From NCBI GenBank assembly GCA_036346405.1, contig CM070567.1, positions 43,877,470 through 43,941,469 on the forward strand: a stretch of 64,000 bases of DNA, read 5' to 3'. The DNA comes from Phyllostachys edulis (lineage: Eukaryota > Streptophyta > Magnoliopsida > Poales > Poaceae). Below are positions 54,769 to 64,000 of the stretch, piece by piece. Each line of letters starts with the position of its first letter. The stretch's first letter is position 1. The position numbers and the translations under genes were made by a program. The notes beneath the pieces were generated by a model. It was not told where the DNA came from. It saw nothing but the letters and a program-made list of their open reading frames with translations, and searched no databases.

Positions 54769-57700
54769 TCAGCTACTTCCTAAGGATTTTATGAATGAAC
54801 GTCGCCACCAGACCTGGAAGGCCCTCATGAGGTTTGGGCATTCCCGGCCTTGCCCGCTGAAAACCTCAAACCACTCCATGAACAACACCTGCTGCTGCTT
54901 CAATGTGAGTGTCAACAGTGCTTGCCCGATTCCTTCCTCCAGCGTTGTCAGGTTGAGACCCTTCGGACACCTCCTGAGCCAACCGAAATCTATCAGCATT
55001 GGACTGAACCAGGCCTGAAAGATGCTGAACCTTTTCTCCCCGGTACAGTGCAACTTCCCACTCCCCATGGCAATAAAAATTGTGGCCGAAATCCTGCTAA
55101 GCTCATAGCATACCATTGGTGACACCTGTTGGTGCATACCAGTGAGGGTCTTCTGGTTGGCCCATAAATCTACAAATTCCTCTCCCATCTGCTTGTCTAT
55201 TAGAATCTGCAGCAACCAGTTGAGGTTCTCAACTTGCTTGTAGATTCTCTCAAGTGGTCTTTTTCCAACTGAAATGGTTGTTTGGTCAGCAGGGCCCAGA
55301 TCCGAGGCTTCTTCAAATAATTCCACCAGACAGTTCAGGCAAGAATGGCAGATACAGTAAATACTCCTCTTGTCCAGCTCTTTATCACCCTTTATGTAGA
55401 TAGAAGTCCTGGATAAGATACTATCCACTAGAGTCCGCAGCTCCTTCCGAGCATTATTGTTGGTCCCCTTTGTGATGGAATCTATGAGTTCAATTACCAG
55501 TTCTGCAGATGGGGTGGGTTTTTGTGGCTGTAACCTTGCTAGCAAATCTCGTGAGGCTGCTTCACTGGAAGAATACTGAGAAAGCAAGCTCTTAATTTTC
55601 TCCTCTTCTGGCTCATTCCATGGGACAGCCTCAAGATATTTTAAACAGTTGGTAACTCCTCTGTCAAACATAAGTGAGAAGGATACCTGAGAAATTTGTT
55701 TAGGCATTAAGAAAAACATGTTGAGAATAAGTTAAAAATAAATTTAAATTTGGAGAGAAATATTAACAATATGTCAGTACATATAAAAATAGTAAAGCAA
55801 ATGCAAACTAGACTTTACAGTATAGACTTGAGTCTACATTCACAAATGTTTCCTATTTGAAATTTTACGCATTACTAGCCCTTTTGAAGATCGTATGAAC
55901 GCATTTCAAAAGTGCACATATGAGCAGCATGATTGCTGCTGCAAGCCAATAGCAGGATGTCACTTTGACCCTCGATTCATATCATACCAAAAATGCAGGA
56001 CCTCATCTTTTCAGTGCAATCCTTCTTTAATATACTGGCAACAATGCCATCCCATCACACAACAGTAAAGATTCCAAGCATGAGGTAGACAGGCTCATTT
56101 CTTAACATGGAAGCATGGAATCTTACACTTTCTAAAAAAAGTAGCTTCTAATAGGGCAATGATACCATGATTGCAAAACAGTACATGCTATTATCATGTC
56201 TTCACCAGGTGAAACTACGAAACTAAAGAAAGTGTATCTGCTATCATCCCAAAAATACTGCAACAGGTGTGCATTCGTCAAGAGAAGGTGTCCAAGCCAG
56301 TGAGCAAACTGATGGGGTTACCCTTGAATGCAAAATTGTCAATTTCTCACAAGATACTCAAGATAAATACTCATGTTCTGAGGGATACATGATTGTCTGA
56401 TCAGATGGGCTGTTGCAATCATTGCACGACTGCAGCTAATTCCATTGCCTAGCTCTTTAACATAGGGATCCACATAACACAATCACTCTTTATTTTAATC
56501 CATGAGGGCAGGAATGGAAGATGGTGGAAACTTAACCAATCAGAGCACAACATACTACATCATGTTGATTTCGAATGCAAATCAACATCAACATAAGAGT
56601 TCCAAGTATTTAATAGTGTGTGATGTGCTATATGACCAAGGCATTTAAGGAGTTCGATTAAATTATCTATTTACCTAAGTTTGCCAACTTAAAAAAGTCA
56701 CCGCCTCATCCGAGTGCCAGTAAGAATGTTTCTTTCTCAGTTTTGCAACAATTTATAATCCTCTCAAAGTTACGTTCCAGAGTGACGTCACAAGGATAGT
56801 CTTCTAAGGCCTCAATTAACTGAGAACCAAACCCTTTCAACCAGTTCAGTCACCAGCAACCAAATCAACTAGGTATGAAACATAAATTCATAGCTCTAAC
56901 TCGCAAAATTAAATAAGAGCATTTCTCCCAGTTGCCTTTATTCCCAATGACAAGTCCCACTGTTTTAAAACGGGTCCAACAAATAAAAAAAAGATTCAGA
57001 AAGATCCATTCGTAATCACATTAACATTATTAATTGTACATCTAGCATTAAATATAAACTTGGATGAAGCAAATAGGAAAGCACTGAAAAAGGTAGAAAC
57101 AACAGTGGTGAACACATAGAACAGCTCAGAAAAGAAAAGAAAATTGTGATGGGTTTGAATAAATTGCGGAAATTCAGAAAATACAAATAAGCTCAATTAG
57201 GCATAAAAATGAATAATAACGAAAGTTGATATGGATTCTAATAATAACAAAAAATTGGTATGAATTTGAATAATAACAAAAGGTTGGTAAGAATTATCAT
57301 ATATAAATAAAACAATAAGTGCAAAAATAATGTAAGAATATTTTGAATTTTATAAACCCAAAACTGTTAATGTTAAAAATAAAGCATATAAAAGGAAATA
57401 TGGCAACAAAAGTAGAAAAATAACACGGAAAGAAAACGGAAATTGAGGAAAGAGAAAAAACTCAAATAAATATGAAAATAAAAACAATTGAAAATATATA
57501 AAATGAGGGACAAAATAGAAAGTACCAACTTTAAAATTCATAAAATTGGAAATGTTCCAAGAAAAAAAATGAGGGTCAAACAACAAAACCAAAACGATAT
57601 GACATTTTGAAATTTTGTGATTTACGTTTTATTGTAAACAATCTACTCTTATTCTTTTTGTTGTGTTATTTTCATAGTTGTGCCCCCTTTTCCTATTTTT

Positions 57701-58833
57701 GTACAATTTACCAAATCGCCTGTCATTCTGGGATGTTTAACAATTATAGTTGTCCAAGAAATTCAGCATAGTTTTCAAAAAAACTCAATGAACCAAGAAA
57801 GAGAAAATAAAGTCAATATGAAACATGCAGAAATATACGGCGATCAATCGTAAAATTTACTCAACTACATAGCTCCAAATACATGTACTTATGGTTTTGC
57901 ATTTTTGTGGCTACAAAACTAAATTTGAGAGTGACCATTCTGTTAATCGTGTGGAACACAACGAATCACCCTGCAAATTGAAAACCATTCTCTACCATGC
58001 CAATTCGATCATCAACAACCAAACCTCGCAACCTAAGAAACAATATTAATAATTCGCACCTCATCAGAGTAACACACCAAAGCAAAAGTTGCAACCATTC
58101 ATAAGCTTGGGCAATTCATGAACAAAATATAACTATAATGAACAAGTAAAGGTATAAAATTTGCGAAAAAGCCAGTAACATAGTTCAACATATCTCCATT
58201 TCCACGAGTCTAACAGATGCATCATGGTATCAGAGAGCCCACCTCGAGCACGCCGATGGCGCACGCCACGCCGCTGCGGGCGAGCCGCCTCATAGCCGCG
58301 GCCTCGTCGTTGTCCTCCAACATCATCTCCACCGCCTCCCTGACCGCCTCCACCTCCACCTTTCCTACCACCGCCACCTCGCCGCCGCCGCCGCGGCCTC
58401 CTCCCCCGAGAACCTTCCCCACCACCTTGCTCTCCCTGCGCACCCTCTCCACCTCCTCCACCTCCAAGATCACGCCTTTGGCCACCAGCCTGATCCGCAG
58501 CGTCCCCCTGGGCCTCTCCACCGCCGGTGACAGCGGCGGCGGTGGAGGCAAGGGAGGCGGCGGGCACTCGGTGACAGACGACAGCCGCGTGGAAGCATGA
58601 GCCGCGGTGGCAGAGGACGGGTCGTCGATGGGGGAGACGCGTCCAGGGGAGCGGATGCGGCGCGAGAGCGGGGCGGCCGGCTTCCCTTGCGGTGGCGCGG
58701 GGAGGGGGCTCCAGCGGGTGGCGGAGAGGGGGTCGACGCCGAAGGAGCAGCACCAGGGCTGGCGCGGTGGGGGAGGCTTGCGGCGGCTCCGGCGGCGGCG
58801 CGCCGCCGCCGGCGACGTGCTCGTCGTCGGCAT
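54769..58833 (-). CDS. BTB/POZ domain-containing protein (At3g05675/At1g63850-like), two exons
   Basis: Plant BTB/POZ proteins of this group are thought to act as adaptors, some for CUL3 ubiquitin ligases. Exon 1 (58243-58833, 197 codons) starts MPTTSTSPAAARRRRSRRK, has a Pro-rich stretch, and then a divergent BTB fold segment (GTLRIRLVAKGVILEVEEVE through EAVREAVEMMLEDNDEAA). Exon 2 (54769-55686, 305 codons and TGA) begins VSFSLMFDRGVTNCLKYLEA and VPWNEPEEEKIKSLL, the family's signature downstream of BTB. It continues through a conserved helical region to FQVWWRRSFIKSLGSS. Both junctions are GT-AG and phase 0: CTCGAG/GTGGGC and CTCAG/GTATCC. The 2556 bp intron is AT-rich and holds no gene. 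The frame is intact over 502 residues, so the gene is probably functional. Confidence 0.88.
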
Positions 58834-58960
58834 TGGGCGGTGGGCGGTGGCTCTTGGGTTGACGTCTCGGGGAGGCGAAAAGGAGGGTGGGGGGAGTATA
58901 TTATGTAGGTGTGAGCTGTGAGGGCTGAGGGGTTTATGTGGCGGTATTTGCTAGGTTGCA
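58834..58960 (-). promoter_or_regulatory. Core promoter and leader of the BTB/POZ gene
   Basis: Upstream of the ATG the minus strand has a short CCACCG/CCTCC leader and AT-rich candidates ACATAAACC (about 58935) and ACATAATATAC (about 58900) that could act as TATA box. The short distance to the ATG suggests a leader under 100 bases. Confidence 0.4.
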
Positions 58961-58989
58961 CCAACAAGTGTCCCCGTGTGTGGGTACAA

Positions 58990-60400
58990 TGCAGGTTATG
59001 AATATTCTTTTAAAAAAAGAACTAGCAGGGTGACCTGAGCATTTGCATTGCTAGATTTATTTCAAAGTTTATAGTATTAAATAATATAACTTAGATGCTT
59101 GTAAATATATTTGTGTATCTTGTAGGCTATATATATTTTTAAGACAACATAAACATTAGAAATTATAATAGAAGCTTGTCGGAAAATGCTACTTGAGGAA
59201 TATAATTGAAATATGAGCTTTGATAGAAGAAAATTATTGAGCATAATAAGTTATTGGGGTCCTTAGAAACATAATCACTCTCTATTATGCATGGATCATA
59301 TAGCTTCAAACCCATATTCTTCCTCCATTAGTAACTCTTTTTCAAAATGCATGTATACATATGTACCTCTATTTAATCTCAACCAATATGTTGATCACGT
59401 GTGCAGAAAATTATTTTATTAGTTTATATGGTATTAGGGTACCTTGCTCATGTATACACCAATGTACCATGGATGACTTACGTTGAACTTATCTTCCCTC
59501 ACACGACGACTACCTCACTGAACCGTGTGTCTTCTATCTTGATCGATCCTTCTAAGCTGTTACCCATTCCAATAAAATACTCTACCACAAAACTATTTTC
59601 TACTTCTCTCCAATTATTGCTTAATACTGACTGCTGCGACATCAACACGCATACACGTACAACCATTGTCGGTCCCTACTGGAGACACCCGTCACACTCT
59701 CTCTGGTGGCCTCGAGCCAATTCGTCACGATCTCTACTTCGAGCTCTTTGCTCATCTGCTTCTGTACACTTGTGCTTCTATTCGTACAGATGCATGCACA
59801 CATATAGACATGTATAATGTTATACATGCTCGATGTCCTCTTCTCCAGTGTCGATCACTCCTCTTCTTTGACGTTGGCCAACTCAACACCATGGCTCCCT
59901 CATTAACCACGGCGACCTCTCATCTTCACCGATGCCGACATGTCTGCTTTGGTCACTATCTAACGATATGGAGAATATTCTCGACATTGCTAGTGATGTC
60001 ATGCCCCTTAGCAGCGATTACACACTCCTAGCTACCCAATGGCCTCATATCATCCACAGCTCGTTCTTCGATGCAAAGCTTCATCTCTTCTCTACCAAGG
60101 CTCTCCATCATCCAGCTTCTTTGGCCATTGACTTCTTCAACAATAATGACAATCACCACTCGTCGTCGTGGTCCTTGGCTTCTTTGACTCTAGCTTTTTT
60201 CTTCAATGACTCTGGCAAGCAACACGATGTTGTCCTAGTAAAACGACTAAGGTGAACAACACGATATTGTCCTCATCTTCGCCGTCGCCACCTCAGCTCT
60301 TTGCTTTCCAGTGGGTCAATGTCTTCTTGCTGGACAGATCAATGCCATTGCACTTTTTCGTGGTCTTATTTGACATTATTCGTGCTATCCTTGTTATAAC
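58990..60400. other. Upstream intergenic DNA of the BTB gene, weak coding signals only
   Basis: AACTAGCAGGGTGACCTGAG at about 59021 resembles a dispersed grass repeat terminus. A plus-strand frame at 59971-60255 begins MENILDIASDVMPLSSDYT and continues LLATQWPHIIHSSFFDAKLH; it is His/Ser-rich at the end and matches no family I know. Overlapping frames at 59401-60031 are unconvincing. Confidence 0.3.
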
Positions 60401-60409
60401 TTTTATTTT

Positions 60410-60830
60410 TATTTAAAATTTTAGTTATTTTTTATTAGAGTTCATATACAAATCAAATTGCTCATTTTATTTTATTTTATTTATTTTGAGTTTTGGTTTT
60501 TTAGGGATTTTACTCTAGAATTTGTATGAAAATCAAATTGCAAATTTCCTTTTATTTTTATTCTAATTCCAATTATGTTTTGTTGGAGTTCAGTATACAA
60601 ATCTATTTCCTAATTTTTTCTTTAATTTTTATTCTTAATTACATTTATTAGGATTTTCTTTGGAATTCGTGTTGAAATCAAATTGCTAAATTTTTTTGAA
60701 TTTCAGTTAACTTTTATGGAATTCTTATACAAGTCCAATTACTAAATTTTGTTTAATTTTTGTTCCAAATTATATTTATTTAGGATTATACTTAGGAATT
60801 CATATGGAAATCAAAATCTTGTTTTTTTGT
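60410..60830. repeat. Degenerate AT-rich tandem repeat, about 115-125 bp period
   Basis: The order TTGGAATTC/GAGTTCA, ATA(C/T)(A/G)AAATC, AAATTGCTAA, TTTTATTCTAATTA and TATTTAGGATT recurs about four times with heavy divergence. From about 60840 to 61830 the DNA is AT-rich with no supported feature. Confidence 0.5.
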
Positions 60831-61833
60831 TTCTTATTCCGATTTTTTGTTATTTATGTATTGTACTTAATTAACATGAACTATTTTTTTTTGATCAAGA
60901 CCGTTATAATTTTGACCCACTATGATCAACAGTGTATATATTTCTCCTTTTCCTTGATTTAATGTGAGAATTTCTAGCCCTTTAAAGCGAACATGGTGAT
61001 TTCTTTTGCCTTTGCTTTAATAAGATAAATAGATTCTGAACATTATGTTTTGTGTTTCATGTGCATGGTTTCATTCACATTGTAACGACAATTTAGTTAA
61101 TAATTAAAGTGAAGCATTGGGCATATACAGTACGAGATGCTTACATACGATTGCTTAATGAAAGAGAATATAGTCATGTCATCAAACATCTATGTAAAAG
61201 TCATTTCCTCCAATGCAAACATCTCTTTTGTAAGTGTTTAGATGATTGTACTATCTATTAATTATATATAGTTATATATATAAGCACCTCTTAAGTACCG
61301 GTGTCTAATTAAGCATCGATGCTATAAAATAAATACCTTATCAATCCTAAGTGATAAGAAAAATCAGTTTTTTTTTGCTAAATACATCTCTAAACATCTG
61401 TATTGTACATGCTCTTATATGCCGGTGTTTATCACACCAAGTGGCAACTGGCAAGTGTGTATGACGTATCTCGACGTTGTCATTGTTAAATTTACATGCA
61501 CGAAGTATCTCTTTGTCTGTATCTCTATCTTGGAGGTTGGGGTGATACTCATGTTACTTTTACCTGGTAGGTGTTGATTCCAAGTGAGGTATCTTCTTAT
61601 ACATTGTATGGAGTGATGTTTACCAGTATTGACGTAGTATGGGTGATAAGTCTTAAGAGAAGATGCATGTTGACCGGCTTTTACTTCTTAGGTACCTTTG
61701 GGGCATGATTGATAAGTTCTAAGACACATGCCATTTGAATCTTGCATATAATATTTTACCTAGTAAGGCGGTCAATTTTGTTTCTCGCTATTAGGATATG
61801 TATGTCACCATTTTATTTTTGGCATGGGCTCCC

Positions 61834-63000
61834 GCAATGTCCCAATTTTTGAGTTTTCTGAATATTTTATTTTAAAATAAGGTTTATAGATTTTCACGAA
61901 TTTCTTAAACTAATAAAGCTTAATTTTGAATCTTCCAAAAATAAAATGATTCAATGTGAATAAATCAAACAAAAAATAAATACAAAACTATTTTATTCAA
62001 GTTCCTTATGTTCCAAAGTATTTTCCTGAATTTTCCGAGTTCATTTGGTATTTTTTGTGGTTTATTTGAATTTCCTATATTTTCTAAAAATGAAAAAATA
62101 AATTAAATACTGGAAAATCTCTGGGCTGAATCTCTCTCCCCGACCCATCTTCCTTTCTCTCTCCTCTCGGCTGAATCCCATTTTTATTAACTCGTCGACC
62201 TGCTTTGTTTTCCCTCTCTCTCGGCTCGTCTCCGCTCGGCTCAGCTCGCTAGCCCGCCCGCGTTGCTATCGTCATTGACAGTGGGCCCCGCTGCATTGTT
62301 CTTTGTCCCGGAGGAGTCCGCCTCTCGCACAACGCTACCGCCGTCTCCGCCATTGACTCTGTCTCTTTGCCGCCTCCTCGGGCTATAAAGCTTCGCCCAC
62401 ACCCCCGGATCCGCATCCTCATGTTGCTCCGCTCGGAAGCCCAAGCCGAAGCCCTCGGATCGACTCGCGTTTTTGCCGAATCGGAGCTCCAAGTCGCCGC
62501 CTCCTTCACTGCCTACGTCGACATGTTCCCCTACTGTTGGTAGGGTTCCACCTCTAGATCTACACCGTTGTGCCGTCGCCTTCGTCAGGAGGTCATTGGA
62601 GTGCCGTCTTTGCCGAAGCCCGAAACGTAGCCACCGCTCAAGCCTCGCCGATGGTCATCTCCATAGACCCTCGGTCCCAGCGCGCCGCCCATCAAGTTAG
62701 CCCTCGTGTCCGCTTCCTTTTGCACCGCTTCGTGTTCCTAGAACCGCCGTCCTCTATCGTCGCCGTTTCTCACTGGAGTTGCACCGTCGTCGCCGCAACC
62801 CCTCGATCCCTGTGTGCCGTCGCCGCAACCCCTTGGTCCATGTGTGACACTGCCATGTTGTCACCCTCGCTAGTGCCATGCAAGCGCCACCTCATCCCCA
62901 CTACCAAGCAAGCCCAAACCCTAGATCCCATTTGGGTGAACCGAGTTCATCGTGGACCATGCCACTACCACGTGGACCCCACCTACTAGTTGCTATTCCA
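61834..63000 (+). mobile_element. 5' fragment of a TGTAAC-family LTR, degenerate
   Basis: The start CGCAATGTCCCAATTTTTGAG corresponds to TGTAACGTCCCAAAATTTGG of the intact copies with its first bases mutated. The AATAAAGCTTAATTTTG, TTTTATTCAAGTTCC and GAGTTCATTTGGTATTT blocks follow in family order. GGGCTATAAAGC near 62381 is the TATA box. The CCG-rich leader yields compositional frames to about 62990. The rest of the LTR is missing. Confidence 0.65.
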
Positions 63001-63548
63001 TAAACGTGGTTCGCTAAGTGAATGTGTCAAACTAGTTAGCTAAGTGACAATTGTTTATTTGGTCAAAGGCTAGTAAAAGAAAACCCACCACCCACCCACC
63101 CTTTTTGTGCTCAGACGATGCAATAATTGACCGGCTTAGGTACAGTAAATCCAAACTTTCGGCGTAGTAATTGTCTTTTATAGCATTAAAACATATTCAT
63201 TATGGATATCTTTTTGTTAAGCATATTTTTTCAACAAAACACTTCAAATTGATCGTAAATAGGATAAATGGTTTAGGAGATATTGTCGTTCAAAGTTGGC
63301 AATCAACCTATGCTTCTCTCTCCACCTGCCCCTCGGAGTTCAACATTGGCAGTAAATCTCTGATAAAGACGCAGTAAAGTTATAAGGAGCATAGTAATAC
63401 TAAGCACGATAGCATTTGTCCTATAAAGGTGTAGTAAACGAACAAGAAGATCGTAGTAATTTCTAATGAGGGTTCTTGACCAGGTCAACCTTTTCAGTCA
63501 AAGTTAAAGTCTGTCAAAATAGGCCCACATGTCAGAGACTACCTCTGT

Positions 63549-64000
63549 AACGGCTATGAATTTACAACCAGTACTTGAAGAAAGTTTAATACCCTTTACT
63601 ATGGCCCAACTGGTTGACGATTAGTACGATTCATGAGATGACTAGCTATGGACACCGTCTGACCAGCTATATTATTCTGGGCAATCCCCGACCAACAAAC
63701 TAGTCGAGAGACATGATAGTTTACCATGTGACTAATGGGAAAGAACAGTTATTGGCGCATCTGGCAACTTACGATAGTTGGCTAAAAGACGTGACGGTTC
63801 AAGACTCTATTGAAGAACGTACGTGAAGATTAGAGGCGCCTTTAGCGACATTAACTGCCACCCCTCCAATGACTATAAAGGGTGTAGCCCACGTACTTTG
63901 TAATAACTAGATTCACTACGAATAATGTGTAACCATGATCATTGGATCAATTCTGTAGCACCCCATTGTATTCTCATACAAATACTCAGTGTGTCCACAA
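63549..64000 (+). mobile_element. Possible gypsy LTR running off the right edge
   Basis: TGTAACGGCTATGAAT could be an LTR start. GACTATAAAGGGTGTAGCCC (63870-63889) followed by TTTGTAATAACTAGATTCAC and GGATCAATTCTGTAGCACCC resembles the TATA and R-U5 layout of plant gypsy LTRs. No second copy is in the window. The stretch 63001-63548 before it shows nothing I can name. Confidence 0.35.

Noticed and set aside
58217..58921. Plus-strand frames of 103-127 codons
   Set aside because: They are antisense to the GC-rich first exon of the BTB gene.

Overview
The window is plant nuclear DNA, almost certainly from a large-genome grass (Poaceae). The reasons are a SEUSS-type corepressor gene, a plant BTB/POZ gene, a BARE/Angela-type copia LTR starting TGTTGGAAATATGCCC, a Tat-lineage Ty3/gypsy element with an antisense Transposase_28-like ORF, and CACTA, hAT, PIF/Harbinger and PMD-carrying elements. 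The species cannot be told from the sequence alone. Two host genes look intact. A SEUSS homologue on the minus strand leaves the window at the left edge (43-2058 coding, leader to about 2880). A two-exon BTB/POZ gene lies on the minus strand at 54769-58833. Nearly everything between them is nested mobile DNA. REGION 3.65-32.95 kb: the outermost layer is a minus-strand long LTR of a family whose members start TGTAAC(A/G)TCC. It survives as pieces at about 3655-4192, 26436-29177, 31732-31798 and 32913-32948. Three elements entered it: a roughly 22 kb Tat-type gypsy element (4193-26430, minus), a copia solo LTR (29178-31726) and a PIF/Harbinger-like element (31799-32909). The Tat element was in turn hit by a 4.8 kb gag-less gypsy element (11204-16006, itself carrying a BARE-like solo LTR at 12669-14259), by a 5.27 kb solo LTR (18362-23633) and by a hAT MITE (17575-17875). 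Most boundaries were set by matching target-site duplications. The Tat element reads on the minus strand as LTR, gag, protease, RT, RNase H, integrase, then a 5.7 kb 3' zone with tandem arrays and two plus-strand (antisense) ORFs behind their own TATA box, then LTR. All its pol frames carry stops. REGION 33-49.6 kb: a mosaic of broken pieces, including an alpha/beta-hydrolase exon fragment, a degenerate gypsy RT/RNase H, solo LTRs at 35245-37405 (minus), 37675-40796 (plus) and 44802-49040 (plus), a truncated hAT with a BED finger, the 3' end of a chromovirus-like element with polypurine tract and LTR, and a CACTA end next to a captured PCNA exon fragment. REGION 50.1-54.1 kb: a 3 kb inverted-repeat-bounded element carrying a plant-mobile-domain (PMD) gene remnant with a 150 bp tandem array, then a foldback MITE and the broken terminal exon of an unrecognised gene convergent with the BTB gene. 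REGION 59-64 kb: AT-rich intergenic DNA, another LTR fragment of the TGTAAC family and a possible LTR running off the right edge. No CRISPR array, rRNA, tRNA or clear ncRNA gene was seen.
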